A stretch of 64,000 nucleotides of DNA from Acidobacteriota bacterium (GTDB lineage Bacteria > Acidobacteriota > Terriglobia > Terriglobales > Acidobacteriaceae): positions 23,609 through 87,608 of the forward strand of contig JABCZC010000011.1 in NCBI GenBank assembly GCA_013289875.1. The letters are read 5' to 3'. The translations under genes and the position numbers were made by a program. This document shows positions 1 to 7,925 of the stretch, piece after piece; the stretch's first letter is position 1; each line of letters starts with the position of its first letter. Below the pieces are notes generated by a model, which was not told where the DNA came from, did not search any database, and saw nothing but the letters and a program-made list of their open reading frames with translations.

Positions 1-867
1 GGCTACTACCGCCGCGCGCGCATGCTGCACAAGGCGGCCCGGTTTGTGGCGCAGGAGCTTGACGGGAAGCTTCCGTCGACGGCGACGGAGCTGCGCGCGC
101 TGCCAGGCATCGGGGAGTACACATGCGCGGCCCTTGCGAGCATTGGCTTTGGCGAGGGCGTCGCGTGCGTCGATGGCAATGTCGAACGGGTGCTGACGCG
201 GGTGCGGGGCTGGACCGAGCGCACCGCGGTTGCGGCGAAGATTCGCAAGGCTGCGGGAGAGCTGCTGGATCGCCAAAGGCCGGGCGATTTCAACCAGGCG
301 ATGATGGAACTGGGGGCAACTGTTTGTCTGCCGCGTGGGCCGTTGTGCCTGCACTGTCCGGTGGTGGAGCTATGCGCCACGCGTGGGGAGCATGCTGTTA
401 GCGCGCGAAAGAAAATGCGCAGCCAGAAGGCGGCGTATGCTTTTCTGCTGCGAGTCAGGGAGCCGGTCAGCGTGAAAGCGCGGGGGCGATTGTCTCATCA
501 TGGGCGCGCTCCGCAACGGCCCGAACTGGCGGTGCTGCTGGAGCAACGGCCCGCCGGGGCTTCGCTAATGGCAGGCATGTGGGAGCTGCCGGAGATCGAT
601 GGCGCGAGTGCGGACGCAGCACGCCGGTTGCTGGATGTGCGGCACTCGATTACGGTGACCAATTATTATGTGACGGTTTATGGCTACCATGCGGATGCGG
701 AGTCCGATCTGCCTGAATCAAAGGGGATGCGGCGCTGGGTGGAATCGCGCGAGCTTACGGATATCCCCCTGACGGGACTGGCACGCAAGGTACTGAAACG
801 ATTGAAGACGCTGCCCGGTTATACGGGGCCGGGACCGGCGGTGAGCTTTGAGGAGATGACACCGTAG
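1..867 (+). CDS. mutY: A/G-specific adenine glycosylase MutY (5' truncated by window edge)
   Basis: DNA repair glycosylase that removes adenine mispaired with 8-oxoguanine. The reading frame is open from base 1 (GYYRRAR precedes the first Met), so the true start lies outside the window. Visible are the helix-hairpin-helix region LPGIGEYTCAAL, the catalytic-Asp motif VDGNVERVL, and the iron-sulfur cluster ligands with the MutY/Nth spacing C-x6-C-x2-C-x5-C (CLPRGPLCLHCPVVELC). The last 150 residues form the Nudix-like C-terminal domain that reads 8-oxoG (VLLEQRPAGASLMAGMWELPE). A secreted peptidase gene follows after 55 bases. Assignment is firm. Confidence 0.95.
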   Translation, partial: GYYRRARMLHKAARFVAQELDGKLPSTATELRALPGIGEYTCAALASIGFGEGVACVDGNVERVLTRVRGWTERTAVAAKIRKAAGELLDRQRPGDFNQAMMELGATVCLPRGPLCLHCPVVELCATRGEHAVSARKKMRSQKAAYAFLLRVREPVSVKARGRLSHHGRAPQRPELAVLLEQRPAGASLMAGMWELPEIDGASADAARRLLDVRHSITVTNYYVTVYGYHADAESDLPESKGMRRWVESRELTDIPLTGLARKVLKRLKTLPGYTGPGPAVSFEEMTP

Positions 868-922
868 AGCGGGATATAGAGAATGAGGGTTCGTCATATT
901 TTGCCGTATGTTCAGGAGACCG

Positions 923-2611
923 ATGAAAAGCATTGTGCCCGTTGTGCTGTTTGTTGTTGCCATTCTGCCCTTTTCCCCCATCAGGGCACAGCAGCCTGTG
1001 GTTCCTGAGGTGTCCGGAGTTCCAGAGGCGGCGCGGCAGGCTGCGGCGTCGATTGATCCGGAGAAGATACGGGCCCACGTCCGTTTTCTGGCCGACGATC
1101 TGCTCGAGGGCCGTGGGCCGGGCACGCGCGGCGGCGATATAGCGGCGCAATATATTGGCACGCAGTTCGCCCTGTATGGCTTGCAGCCGGCGGGCGATAA
1201 CGGGACATATTTCCAGAAGGTGCCGCTCTATGCGGTGCATACCATCGAGGACCAGACGAAGTTCAGCTTTGTACCCAGGGATGGTTCGCTCATCGATCTG
1301 ACCTACGGCTCGGATTATGTGACCAAGGATCAGACCGGGGCCGAGTCGGCGGACATCGACGCGCCGATCGTCTTCGTGGGCTACGGCATCGATGCTCCGG
1401 AGTACCACTGGAACGACTACGCGGGCGTGGATGTGAAGGGCAAGGTACTGCTGGTGATCGTGAACCAGCCGCCTTCGGACGATCCGTCGTTTTTCAAGGG
1501 CAAGACGATGACCTACTACGGCCGGTGGACCTACAAGTACGAGGAGGCCGCCCGTCGCGGAGCAGTCGGCGTGCTGATTATTCATCGCACCGACCTGGCA
1601 AGCTATCCGTGGGACGTCGTGCGGAATTCGCAGTCGGTAGAAAAGTCATATCTGAAGGGTGATCCCGATGCAACGTTGAAGGCGGCGAGTTGGATCCAGT
1701 TGGATGTGGCGAAGAAACTGTTTGCCGCGGCGGGAAAGAATGCGGACGACATGATTGTGGCCGCGGGAAAACCGGGATTCAAGTCATTCGAGCTGCCGGT
1801 GCGGTTGAAGGCGCATGTGGCCAGCCGGGTTCGGCCCTACGACTCGGACAATGTGATTGCGAAGCTGCCGGGAGCGGACGCGGGCGGCCCGGACCAGGCG
1901 GTGTTTTACACGGCGCACTACGACCACCTGGGGATCGATCCAGACCTGAAGGGCGATAACATCTACAATGGCGCGGCGGACAACGGCACCGGCTGCGGGA
2001 TTCTGCTGGAACTGGCACGGGCGTTTGCGGAATCTCCTACGAAGCCGCCGCATAGCATCTTCTTCGCAGCCGTCACGGCCGAGGAGCAGGGACTGCTGGG
2101 ATCGCAGTACCTGGGCATGCATCCTCCGATTCCGGTGTCTCGGATTGCTTTGGACCTGAACTACGACATGCTGATGCCGATGGGGGTTCCGTTGTCGGCG
2201 GAGGTGAGCGGAGCGGAACGGACGACCTTCTATCCGGTGGTCGAGAAGACAGCCAAGGCCTTCGATTTGACGCTGGAGCCGGACAAATTTCCGGGCGCAG
2301 GGCATTATTACCGCTCGGACCACTTTAGCTTCGCGCGCGTGGGGGTGCCTGCATTCTCGGTTGGACAGGGGACGCTGTTCGACGGCCACGATGCGGCGTG
2401 GGGCAAGGCACAGGCAGAGGATTTTGTCGCACACCACTACCATCAGCCGTCGGATGAGTACCACGCGAGCATGGATTTTCGCGGAGATGCGAAGATGGCG
2501 CGCTTCGGGCTGATCCTCGGCTGGGAGGCGTCGTCGCTGCCGGAGACGGTGGGCTGGCAGAAGGGCGACGAGTTTGAGGCGGCACGCAAGACGAGCCAGG
2601 GATCGAATTAA
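923..2611 (+). CDS. Secreted M28-family zinc metallopeptidase with PA domain
   Basis: Exported aminopeptidase-like enzyme. An upstream in-frame ATG at 908 exists, but an AGGAG lies at 914-918, just before the ATG at 923, which then opens directly into a signal peptide (MKSIVPVVLFVVAILPFS). A protease-associated domain follows around residues 120-260 (VGYGIDAPEYHWNDYAGV). The M28 catalytic domain shows the expected zinc ligands and catalytic acids: His332 in YTAHYDHLG, Asp353 in NGAADNGTG, Glu387/Glu388 in TAEEQG, and His467 in RSDHFSF. The next gene starts 24 bases downstream and may be cotranscribed. The substrate cannot be read from the sequence. Confidence 0.9.
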   Translation: MKSIVPVVLFVVAILPFSPIRAQQPVVPEVSGVPEAARQAAASIDPEKIRAHVRFLADDLLEGRGPGTRGGDIAAQYIGTQFALYGLQPAGDNGTYFQKVPLYAVHTIEDQTKFSFVPRDGSLIDLTYGSDYVTKDQTGAESADIDAPIVFVGYGIDAPEYHWNDYAGVDVKGKVLLVIVNQPPSDDPSFFKGKTMTYYGRWTYKYEEAARRGAVGVLIIHRTDLASYPWDVVRNSQSVEKSYLKGDPDATLKAASWIQLDVAKKLFAAAGKNADDMIVAAGKPGFKSFELPVRLKAHVASRVRPYDSDNVIAKLPGADAGGPDQAVFYTAHYDHLGIDPDLKGDNIYNGAADNGTGCGILLELARAFAESPTKPPHSIFFAAVTAEEQGLLGSQYLGMHPPIPVSRIALDLNYDMLMPMGVPLSAEVSGAERTTFYPVVEKTAKAFDLTLEPDKFPGAGHYYRSDHFSFARVGVPAFSVGQGTLFDGHDAAWGKAQAEDFVAHHYHQPSDEYHASMDFRGDAKMARFGLILGWEASSLPETVGWQKGDEFEAARKTSQGSN

Positions 2612-2635
2612 CGGGTGCGCTCGAAGGAGCAGCTT

Positions 2636-3139
2636 GTGCGAGTCGTGGTTGCCGCGTTGCTTCTGACGTTCGTTCCGCCTGCCGGCGCGCAGACGGTCAC
2701 GGACCCAGCGCTGCATCATCGCGGCGATACCCCGGCGCAGGGCCAGCCCTCGGCCAGCGGCAAGCAGCGGGGGACATCCACGCTGCCCGCATCGGCATCG
2801 GGCGAGTACATGATGGATGAAACCGGCTCGGTGGTGCAGATCACCATCGACAACGGGGTGGTGGACGGCTACATCTCAAAGCTGACGGAGGAGCAGACTT
2901 CGGCGCTTACCTATTTCTTTAACCGGACCACGATCGATGGCGATCGGTTGACCTTCACGACCAAGGAGGTACACGGAATCTGGTATTCCTTCGATGGCGA
3001 GATCATTCGCGATGCGTCCCACAGCAAGCAGGAAAACGGGTATTACCGGCTGAAGGGCACATGGGTGACGCACGATGAGACCCAGAAAAGCCAGTCCACA
3101 TCAACGGTGAACCTGAAATCGACGCCGCGCCGCGATTGA
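2636..3139 (+). CDS. Small secreted protein of unknown function
   Basis: A 167-residue protein opening with a signal peptide (MRVVVAALLLTFVPPAGAQ). The GTG at 2636 is preferred over the in-frame GTG at 2615 because AAGGAG at 2624-2629 stands six bases before it and the signal peptide then begins at residue 1. After a low-complexity linker (residues 20-50) there is a compact beta-rich region (EYMMDETGSVVQITIDNG ... YSFDGEIIRDASHSKQENGYYRLKGTW). I do not recognise the family. It follows the M28 peptidase by 24 bases and probably shares its transcript. Confidence 0.7.
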   Translation: MRVVVAALLLTFVPPAGAQTVTDPALHHRGDTPAQGQPSASGKQRGTSTLPASASGEYMMDETGSVVQITIDNGVVDGYISKLTEEQTSALTYFFNRTTIDGDRLTFTTKEVHGIWYSFDGEIIRDASHSKQENGYYRLKGTWVTHDETQKSQSTSTVNLKSTPRRD

Positions 3140-3149
3140 GTATCCGATG

Positions 3150-3563
3150 TCAGTTCCTCCCGGCTGAAAAGTTATGAGTGCGCGATGCGGAGCGGACAGC
3201 CTGAGACGAATCGGAGTGGTCGAGGGGCTGGCCGGGATGTCCGGGGACTTCGAGGACCTCGTGAGCGACAGTACCGCCCGGCGCTCCACCCGGACGATCG
3301 ATAGACACCGATTGCAGCCCGGAGCGGGCTGCCAAGTCGGGCGATAACCGGGTAGGGTCGCCCGCGTTCTCCGAGGCTTCGCGGCGCAGGTTAAATCCTT
3401 CGGTGTGGCGCTGAAGGTAAGCCTCCGGTTCCGAGGCGCCGGGTTCTGAAGAACATTCAAAGCTTAGAAGACGCTTGAGGTCGCCCCGGGCATACGCGGC
3501 AACCGCTATCCCGACAAGCGTACCGGTAAACAATCCCTTGCAAAAATCAACACGCTCGGCCAT
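3150..3563 (-). CDS. Hypothetical protein with one N-terminal membrane segment
   Basis: A 137-residue protein. The start is supported by CAGGAG a few bases before the ATG on the minus strand. The N-terminus (FCKGLFTGTLVGIAVAAYARG) looks like a single membrane segment of the YtxH-like kind; the remainder is polar, Pro/Ser/Gly-rich and probably disordered. It ends 10 bases from the convergent secreted-protein gene. It is transcribed away from the PadR gene at 3736, and the 172-base gap between them carries two perfect dyads, so it may be a target of that regulator. The C-terminal two thirds have little coding character, so the true end is less certain than the start. Confidence 0.5.
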   Translation of the reverse strand: MAERVDFCKGLFTGTLVGIAVAAYARGDLKRLLSFECSSEPGASEPEAYLQRHTEGFNLRREASENAGDPTRLSPDLAARSGLQSVSIDRPGGAPGGTVAHEVLEVPGHPGQPLDHSDSSQAVRSASRTHNFSAGRN

Positions 3564-3660
3564 TCACTGCTCCTGATTTTTGGATTTACTAAGGTAGAGC
3601 CCCCAACGACGGGTGACGGTTGCCCACGGAGCAGCGTTCGGGAGAAAATCCCCATAAACG

Positions 3661-3690
3661 TTGCATCGAAACTGAGTTTCGATATATCTT
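3661..3690 (+). promoter_or_regulatory. Promoter of the NfeR-like padR gene
   Basis: TTGCAT (3661-3666) resembles a -35 box. At 16-18 bases spacing there are two overlapping -10 candidates, TATATC (3683-3688) and TATCTT (3685-3690). A perfect dyad occupies the spacer, which is how an autorepressed promoter is usually arranged. Confidence 0.5.
3665..3683. promoter_or_regulatory. Operator dyad 1
   Basis: Perfect inverted repeat ATCGAAACTGAGTTTCGAT with 8-base arms and a 3-base centre. It lies inside the spacer of the predicted promoter, where a bound PadR dimer would block RNA polymerase. Binding is inferred from position and symmetry. Confidence 0.55.
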
Positions 3691-3697
3691 ATTTGTA

Positions 3698-3717
3698 GCT
3701 TACGATACATCGTAAGC
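3698..3717. promoter_or_regulatory. Operator dyad 2
   Basis: Perfect inverted repeat GCTTACGATACATCGTAAGC with 9-base arms and a 2-base centre. It falls around the expected transcription start and just before the ribosome-binding site (AAGGAGAGG, 3723-3731) of the PadR gene. It is a second likely binding site for the regulator. Confidence 0.55.
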
Positions 3718-3735
3718 ATATCAAGGAGAGGAAAT

Positions 3736-4341
3736 ATGTTTAACAAGCATCACAGAAGGCAATTTGAAGAAGGTCAAGGTCACTGCGGGCCATGGAAGGG
3801 TTTTCGCGGCAGGGGTGGATTCTGGGCCGAGATGGGTGAAGGCTGGGGGCGGCATGGCAGGCACCAGTTTGGAGGCGAGTTCGGAGGGCGGCTGTTCGAC
3901 ACAGGCGATCTGCGGCTGGTCATTCTGAGCTACATCGCGGAGAAGCCGAGCCACGGATACGAAATCATGAAGGGCATCGCTGAGCAGATGGGAGGCGTGT
4001 ACACGCCGAGCGCAGGGGTCGTTTATCCCACTCTGAACCAGCTCGAGGATGAAGGCTTCGCGACGGTCAGCTCGGAGGGCGGCAAGAAGCAGTACACGAT
4101 CACCGAAGCGGGCCGAGCGGAACTGGAGTCACAGAAAGCGCGTATCGATCAGTTACTGGGCCGTATCCGGCAGATGGGCGAAACCTACGGTAGCGGGCGG
4201 GCTCCGCAGATTATGCGTGCGCTGCACAACTGCAAGCTGGCGCTGAAGCTGAAATTCGGACAAGGTGAAATGACGAGCGATCAGATCAGGCAGATCGCCG
4301 AGATTCTCGACGCTGCGGCGAAAGAAATCGAGCGCGTGTAA
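3736..4341 (+). CDS. PadR-family repressor resembling NfeR/YqjI
   Basis: A 201-residue DNA-binding protein. Residues 1-55 are rich in His, Gly, Arg and Trp (MFNKHHRRQFEEGQGHCGPW ...). The winged helix follows: GDLRLVILSYIAEKPSHGYE and TPSAGVVYPTLNQLEDEGF, then a wing ending EGGKKQYTITEAG. This layout, a metal-ligand-rich N-terminal tail joined to a 'GELRLVIL...SHGYE' PadR domain, matches E. coli NfeR (YqjI), a nickel- and iron-responsive repressor; metal sensing here is inferred. The C-terminal helices (residues 140-201) would form the dimer arm. Two dyads upstream suggest autorepression and possible control of the divergent membrane-protein gene. The next gene starts on the last base of its stop codon. 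Confidence 0.85.
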   Translation: MFNKHHRRQFEEGQGHCGPWKGFRGRGGFWAEMGEGWGRHGRHQFGGEFGGRLFDTGDLRLVILSYIAEKPSHGYEIMKGIAEQMGGVYTPSAGVVYPTLNQLEDEGFATVSSEGGKKQYTITEAGRAELESQKARIDQLLGRIRQMGETYGSGRAPQIMRALHNCKLALKLKFGQGEMTSDQIRQIAEILDAAAKEIERV

Positions 4342-4562
4342 TGGAGGGGCAGGGTATGGCCCGCAGAGTGCGTGGCATGGAAGAGAATACCTCCGCGATT
4401 CCGGTCGACCTGCCTGAGCCGGCGCACCTGCGCGTCCCGGAGCGAGTGCAGGAACTCGAGATGGAGAATGCGCGACTCAAGAGCCTGGTTGGCGAGCTGC
4501 TCGTGGCCAACCAGTTGTTGCGGGAAAAGTTCCGGGAGCAGAGCTCAGGGCCGCAGGGATAG
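4341..4562 (+). CDS. Small coiled-coil protein coupled to the padR gene
   Basis: A 73-residue frame whose ATG shares one base with the PadR stop (TAATG), implying translational coupling. The N-terminal half is unremarkable. The C-terminal half is a strong heptad-repeat coiled coil (VQELEMENARLKSLVGELL), reminiscent of the leucine zipper of IS3-type OrfA proteins, although there is no helix-turn-helix and no transposase beside it. Internal ATGs at 4356 and 4377 are alternative starts. Its 3' end overlaps the convergent alkD gene by 18 bases. It may be a partner of the PadR protein or a remnant; I cannot tell which. Confidence 0.5.
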   Translation: MEGQGMARRVRGMEENTSAIPVDLPEPAHLRVPERVQELEMENARLKSLVGELLVANQLLREKFREQSSGPQG

Positions 4563-5255
4563 CGAAGCGCGCCGCTGCAGATAGCGTTGCCTCTGCTCAG
4601 GCGGGAAGCGTTCGATGGCATAGCGCAGCGCGGTCCGTGGCATCGACGCGTGGTGCTTTCGCAGGAAGCGCTCGAGAGCGCGCAGATCTTTCTTGCCGGC
4701 TTCGCGGAGCATCCAGCCGGTGGCTTTGTGGATGAGGTCTTCGGGATCGCCGAGGAGGATTTCGGCGAGCGCGAAGGCGTCACCCACGCGGCCATTCCGG
4801 ATGAACCACCAGGTAGAGACGATGGCGATGCGGCGATCCCAGAGGCGCGGAGATCGTGCGAGCTCGTACAGGAGTGCCTTGTCGCGATCGAGCAGCCAGG
4901 GGCCGACGATATAGGGCGCGGTCCCGTCGACCGCGTCCCATTCGCGGATGAGCCTGCGGTTGCGGATATAGAAATCGAAGATCTTCTTCTGGCCGGCTTC
5001 CGGGACGTTTCGAAATTGAAGGCAGAGGATTTCGTTGGCGAGCGAACGCTCTTCGTGAATCGCGGACTGCATCAGCGTGCGTATGCCGGCGAGCGGAAGC
5101 TGCGCGAATGCCTTGGCGATTTTGCGCAGTGATGGAGTGGGCACTCCGAGGAAGATGTCTTCTGCGGAGTTCTTGAAGAATCCGCGCTGGACTTTTGCTC
5201 GGGCGGGATCAGAAAGCTGGTGAAGCGCCTGCCGTGCGGCTTCGAGGCTGGACAT
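4545..5255 (-). CDS. DNA alkylation repair enzyme, AlkD-like
   Basis: A 236-residue HEAT-like repeat DNA glycosylase of the AlkC/AlkD superfamily, which excises N3- and N7-alkylpurines. The key signature WDAVD matches the Trp-x3-Asp catalytic pair of Bacillus AlkD, and KATGWMLRE carries the second conserved Trp. The ATG at 5255 gives a protein beginning at the first helix (MSSLEAARQALHQL); the frame stays open further upstream but runs into the zinc-ribbon gene in another frame and has no family resemblance there. It begins 11 bases after the zinc-ribbon gene, so the two probably form an operon. Confidence 0.85.
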   Translation of the reverse strand: MSSLEAARQALHQLSDPARAKVQRGFFKNSAEDIFLGVPTPSLRKIAKAFAQLPLAGIRTLMQSAIHEERSLANEILCLQFRNVPEAGQKKIFDFYIRNRRLIREWDAVDGTAPYIVGPWLLDRDKALLYELARSPRLWDRRIAIVSTWWFIRNGRVGDAFALAEILLGDPEDLIHKATGWMLREAGKKDLRALERFLRKHHASMPRTALRYAIERFPPEQRQRYLQRRASLSLRP

Positions 5256-5266
5256 GGATTGCGTGA

Positions 5267-5452
5267 TTAGTAGTAGTCCGCGCAGCTTAGATAGTAGCCG
5301 CAGCGTTGGCAGACGAGTTTGCAGCGATGCCCGTGCAGGCGGTGCGAGCAATTGGGGCAGTAGACAGAATGATGCTCGGCCGTTGGCTGACCCTCTGACA
5401 CAGCTGGAGGAGCGAGTTCCTGATGAATGCTTGATGAAGTGTCCGATTGCAC
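5267..5452 (-). CDS. Small zinc-ribbon protein
   Basis: A 61-residue protein whose C-terminal half is a zinc ribbon: CPNCSHRLHGHRCKLVCQRC supplies two CxxC knuckles plus an intervening Cys, followed by GYYLSCADYY. The first 28 residues are polar and probably unstructured. It lies 11 bases upstream of alkD on the same strand. Proteins this small with paired CxxC motifs usually bind zinc structurally; no specific function is claimed. Confidence 0.6.
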   Translation of the reverse strand: MQSDTSSSIHQELAPPAVSEGQPTAEHHSVYCPNCSHRLHGHRCKLVCQRCGYYLSCADYY

Positions 5453-5641
5453 CGGAACAGATTACTGCATTTCGCACACGATGGAGCAGTCTGTTCTGAG
5501 GCGACGTTCGGTCTTTGCCAATTCGACGATAGCGGCTGCTTTGTTTATGCTCAATTTCGGCACAAATAACTGTTCGAGCCGCATCCAATGCTTGAGCGAT
5601 CGGCTCGGTTGAATTTTTCTCAAAAGAAAGAAGGAGTATCT

Positions 5642-6070
5642 ATGGAACGCAAAGCGAGCGCTATGTGGCATGGCGGCTTGAAGGATGGCAAAGGCTCGAT
5701 TTCGACGCAGAGCGGAGTGCTGAAGGATACTCAGTATTCCTTCGGAACGCGTTTTGCCGACGGCGTCGGGACTAACCCCGAGGAATTGATCGCAGCGGCG
5801 CATGCGGGCTGCTTCACAATGGCATTGAGCGCGCAGCTGGGAGAGGCGAGCCTTACTGCGGAGTCGCTGGAGACAACGGCAGTGGTGACGTTTGGGAAGA
5901 CGGATGCGGGCTTCACGATCACGGCGATCCATTTGACGACTCTGGCCAAGGTTCCGGGCGCCAGCGAGTCGGCGTTTGAGACGGCGGCAAACAATGCGAA
6001 GGCCGGCTGCCCGATTTCGAGGCTCTTCAAAGGCAATACGGAGATCACGCTGGACGCGAAGCTGGTCTAA
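5642..6070 (+). CDS. osmC: OsmC-family organic hydroperoxide reductase
   Basis: A 142-residue thiol peroxidase that reduces organic hydroperoxides. Both catalytic cysteines are present in their usual contexts: AAHAGCFTMAL (first Cys) and AKAGCPISRLF (second Cys). The opening (MERKASAMWHGGLKDGKG, then GTNPEELIAAAHAGC) fits the OsmC rather than the Ohr branch. The ATG at 5642 follows AAGAAGGAG at a normal distance; the frame upstream to 5588 is not coding. A strong stem-loop with a short T run follows 20 bases after the stop, so this looks like a single-gene transcript. Confidence 0.9.
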   Translation: MERKASAMWHGGLKDGKGSISTQSGVLKDTQYSFGTRFADGVGTNPEELIAAAHAGCFTMALSAQLGEASLTAESLETTAVVTFGKTDAGFTITAIHLTTLAKVPGASESAFETAANNAKAGCPISRLFKGNTEITLDAKLV

Positions 6071-6089
6071 AGCGAAGATGTTTTTAGAG

Positions 6090-6116
6090 ACGCCGCGGGT
6101 GATGCCGCGGCGTTTT
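6090..6116 (+). terminator. Rho-independent terminator after osmC
   Basis: Nine-base-pair stem (ACGCCGCGG / CCGCGGCGT) with a 6-base loop, followed by TTTTC. It lies between the plus-strand osmC stop and the convergent DHp-like gene and could serve both. Confidence 0.8.
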
Positions 6117-6133
6117 CATTTCTGCCCATGTCT

Positions 6134-6367
6134 TTAACTGTGTGTGCGGACGAAGTCGCGGAGATCGCGGTTGATGCTGGTGGCTTTTTGGACTCCGCTG
6201 TCGAGCATTGCGCGCCACTTGCGGGCATTCTCGTCGAGATCGACGGTGCTGAGGAGATAACTGGTCTGGAGAATGATTTCCAGCGCGTTGCTGAGGTCAT
6301 GAGAAAGGCGGCGCAGCTCCTGGGCGTGCTCAAGGGGGATTGGCGGTGTGCCGATGGAGTCAGTCAT
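6134..6367 (-). CDS. Stand-alone histidine-kinase DHp-like protein
   Basis: A 77-residue protein with a helix resembling the H-box of sensor kinases (LRRLSHDLSNALEIIL), His being the possible phosphoacceptor, followed by a second amphipathic helix (residues 50-75) as in a DHp four-helix bundle. There is no ATPase domain in the frame or nearby. AAAGGA lies eight bases before the ATG. The gene ends opposite the osmC terminator. It could be a phosphotransfer or decoy domain, or a truncated kinase; the family resemblance is clear, the function is inferred. Confidence 0.6.
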   Translation of the reverse strand: MTDSIGTPPIPLEHAQELRRLSHDLSNALEIILQTSYLLSTVDLDENARKWRAMLDSGVQKATSINRDLRDFVRTHS

Positions 6368-6544
6368 TCCATTGATCCTTTAGGTGGGGGTCTCGACTTG
6401 GATGCGACGCGGAAAGTACGGATTGCAACTGCGGTCGCGACAGGGTCTATGAAAATTCATAAGAGCGCATTGACACGGATGGCACCCTTTGTAACACTAG
6501 GGATTGCTGCCAGTCCAGCCGTTCGCGCTGGACACAACGTGCGT

Positions 6545-6631
6545 GCCGAAGTGGCGGAATTGGCAGACGCGCATGGTTCAGGTCCATGTACTCGCAAGGG
6601 TGTGGGGGTTCGAGTCCCTTCTTCGGCACCA
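6545..6631 (+). tRNA. tRNA-Leu (anticodon CAG)
   Basis: An 87-base class II tRNA. Acceptor stem GCCGAAG pairs with CTTCGGC; the D-loop has GGAATTGGCAGAC; the anticodon stem CATGG/CCATG closes a 7-base loop with CAG at 6579-6581. A long variable arm (ACTCGCAAGGGTGT) and the T-arm GGGTTCGAGTCCC follow, and CCA is encoded at 6629-6631. No duplicated 3' end or integrase is found nearby. Confidence 0.95.
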
Positions 6632-6942
6632 AAATACCATCTATGTTATTGATAACAATATAGCTTACAGGCTGATAAGTAGGCGTAGATTACAGGATCA
6701 AACGGGATCATGTGCTTGTAGGGTCATTGAGAATACACTTGGACTCGGTGAGCATGTAACTCGACGTAAGTATTGTATTATCAGTATTTTCCTTAGATCG
6801 CGGTCAGCAAAAAGGCGTTCGCTCTGGTTTTCGAACCACCCCTCCGGTACCGCCGGCCGTGACCACGGCTGTTGGCAAGACTGTGAGCCACCGTGTTGCG
6901 GCACCGAGTGGCCATGGCGCTACCGGATCGCGATCCGAATGG
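6632..6942. other. Gap after tRNA-Leu, nothing recognised
   Basis: These 311 bases, relatively AT-rich near the tRNA, hold no convincing gene, no repeat of the tRNA 3' end, and no clear hairpin. They separate the tRNA from the 3' end of the minus-strand gene that ends at 6943. Confidence 0.5.
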
Positions 6943-7593
6943 CTACGGATTGGAGGCGAGTTGCTTCTCCGACTCCGCGATCAGCTTGCGGAAGACATCG
7001 ACCGCTGGAACCGAAGGCGATGCGAGCGCATCCTTTCCTGAATACCGCCAAACCGCTGGGGCATCGAGTGGATTCCAGTCCGGCTCGTCCTTGTTTCCGC
7101 GATAGACGACGAACATATCCTGCGAAGAGCCAGCCTCGACCTGCGGGTGGGGAGTACTTGGCTGGGTTCCGGCATTGGAGGGGTCGTTTGGGATGGTGCC
7201 CCAATGGGCACCCGCCCGAGTGGCAGTTTGTGTCGGGGACGTGGTGGAGCCCGCGTCTACTGGAGGAACTCCATTGACCGGCGTACCGCCGATTGCGGGT
7301 TGGATCACTTTGCCGTTACCCTTGCGCACCATGATGATAAGGTCGGCTGTAGTACCCTCCTGCACAAGCGTAAATCGCCCCCACTTATCGAGAGCTTGCT
7401 GCACATCCACGCGGGCGAGGCGATTGGCGTTCGGGTCCGCGGCGTCCACCCCGGCGGTTGGGTCGACGATCACGAGAACGGTTCTGGCACTGAGGACATC
7501 AACCGGTAGAATGGCCTTCTTCTTATCTTTGGCGGGAGCAAGAGCACAGCAAAGGATGATCGGGGTGAGCGCGAGGAGTTTGCGGAATGGCAT
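6943..7593 (-). CDS. Secreted protein of unknown function
   Basis: A 216-residue exported protein. The ATG at 7593 is chosen because GGAGG precedes it and it opens into a signal peptide (MPFRKLLALTPIILCCALAPA); an in-frame ATG 24 bases upstream lacks this. Residues 30-90 form a compact region (TVLVIVDPTAGVDAADPNAN ... DKWGRFTLVQEGTTADLIIMVRKG), whose shape recalls proteins that compute a shared per-gene value, but I do not assign a family. A Pro/Thr/Gly-rich middle (95-145) is followed by a short C-terminal domain (QDMFVVYRGNKDEPDWNPLDAP). It has no obvious operon partner. Confidence 0.7.
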   Translation of the reverse strand: MPFRKLLALTPIILCCALAPAKDKKKAILPVDVLSARTVLVIVDPTAGVDAADPNANRLARVDVQQALDKWGRFTLVQEGTTADLIIMVRKGNGKVIQPAIGGTPVNGVPPVDAGSTTSPTQTATRAGAHWGTIPNDPSNAGTQPSTPHPQVEAGSSQDMFVVYRGNKDEPDWNPLDAPAVWRYSGKDALASPSVPAVDVFRKLIAESEKQLASNP

Positions 7594-7706
7594 AGCGGTC
7601 CTCCGGCAACGCGACAAGTTTACGCCTCGCTGCCCGAAGCTGACGAGACCCTCCTTGGCGTATTTCGCATAGCTGCCATTATTGCTGCACGGGTGGAGAC
7701 TGGCGT

Positions 7707-7886
7707 GTGATTGATTCAGTCGGGGACGTGCTTATCGGCAATAGTGCGGGGGGATTGCTTGCGGCTGCGAAGATGCTGGTGATAGGCGAGAACGTGGCTG
7801 CTGTTTATGAGCTTTACCATCTGGGCCTGCACAAGGGTAAGAACTCGCGGGCTACCACTTTGGCCTTGCCTGCTGCCTCATGGTGA
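7707..7886 (+). CDS. Possible small ORF (59 residues), unproven
   Basis: The GTG at 7707 follows GGAG (7696-7699) at normal spacing. It opens a 59-codon frame with a hydrophobic, Ala/Gly/Leu-rich N-terminal part (VGDVLIGNSAGGLLAAAKML) and a basic C-terminal tail. A stem-loop lies 40 bases downstream. It resembles nothing I know. It may be real or chance; composition alone is weak evidence. Confidence 0.25.
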   Translation: MIDSVGDVLIGNSAGGLLAAAKMLVIGENVAAVYELYHLGLHKGKNSRATTLALPAASW

Positions 7887-7925
7887 TGCTGGTGCTCAAG
7901 ATTCGCTATTGTCGTTTGCCTGTAA

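Noticed and set aside
6545..6942. tRNA-Leu as an integration site for a mobile element
   Set aside because: No second copy of the tRNA 3' end, no integrase and no phage-like genes nearby.
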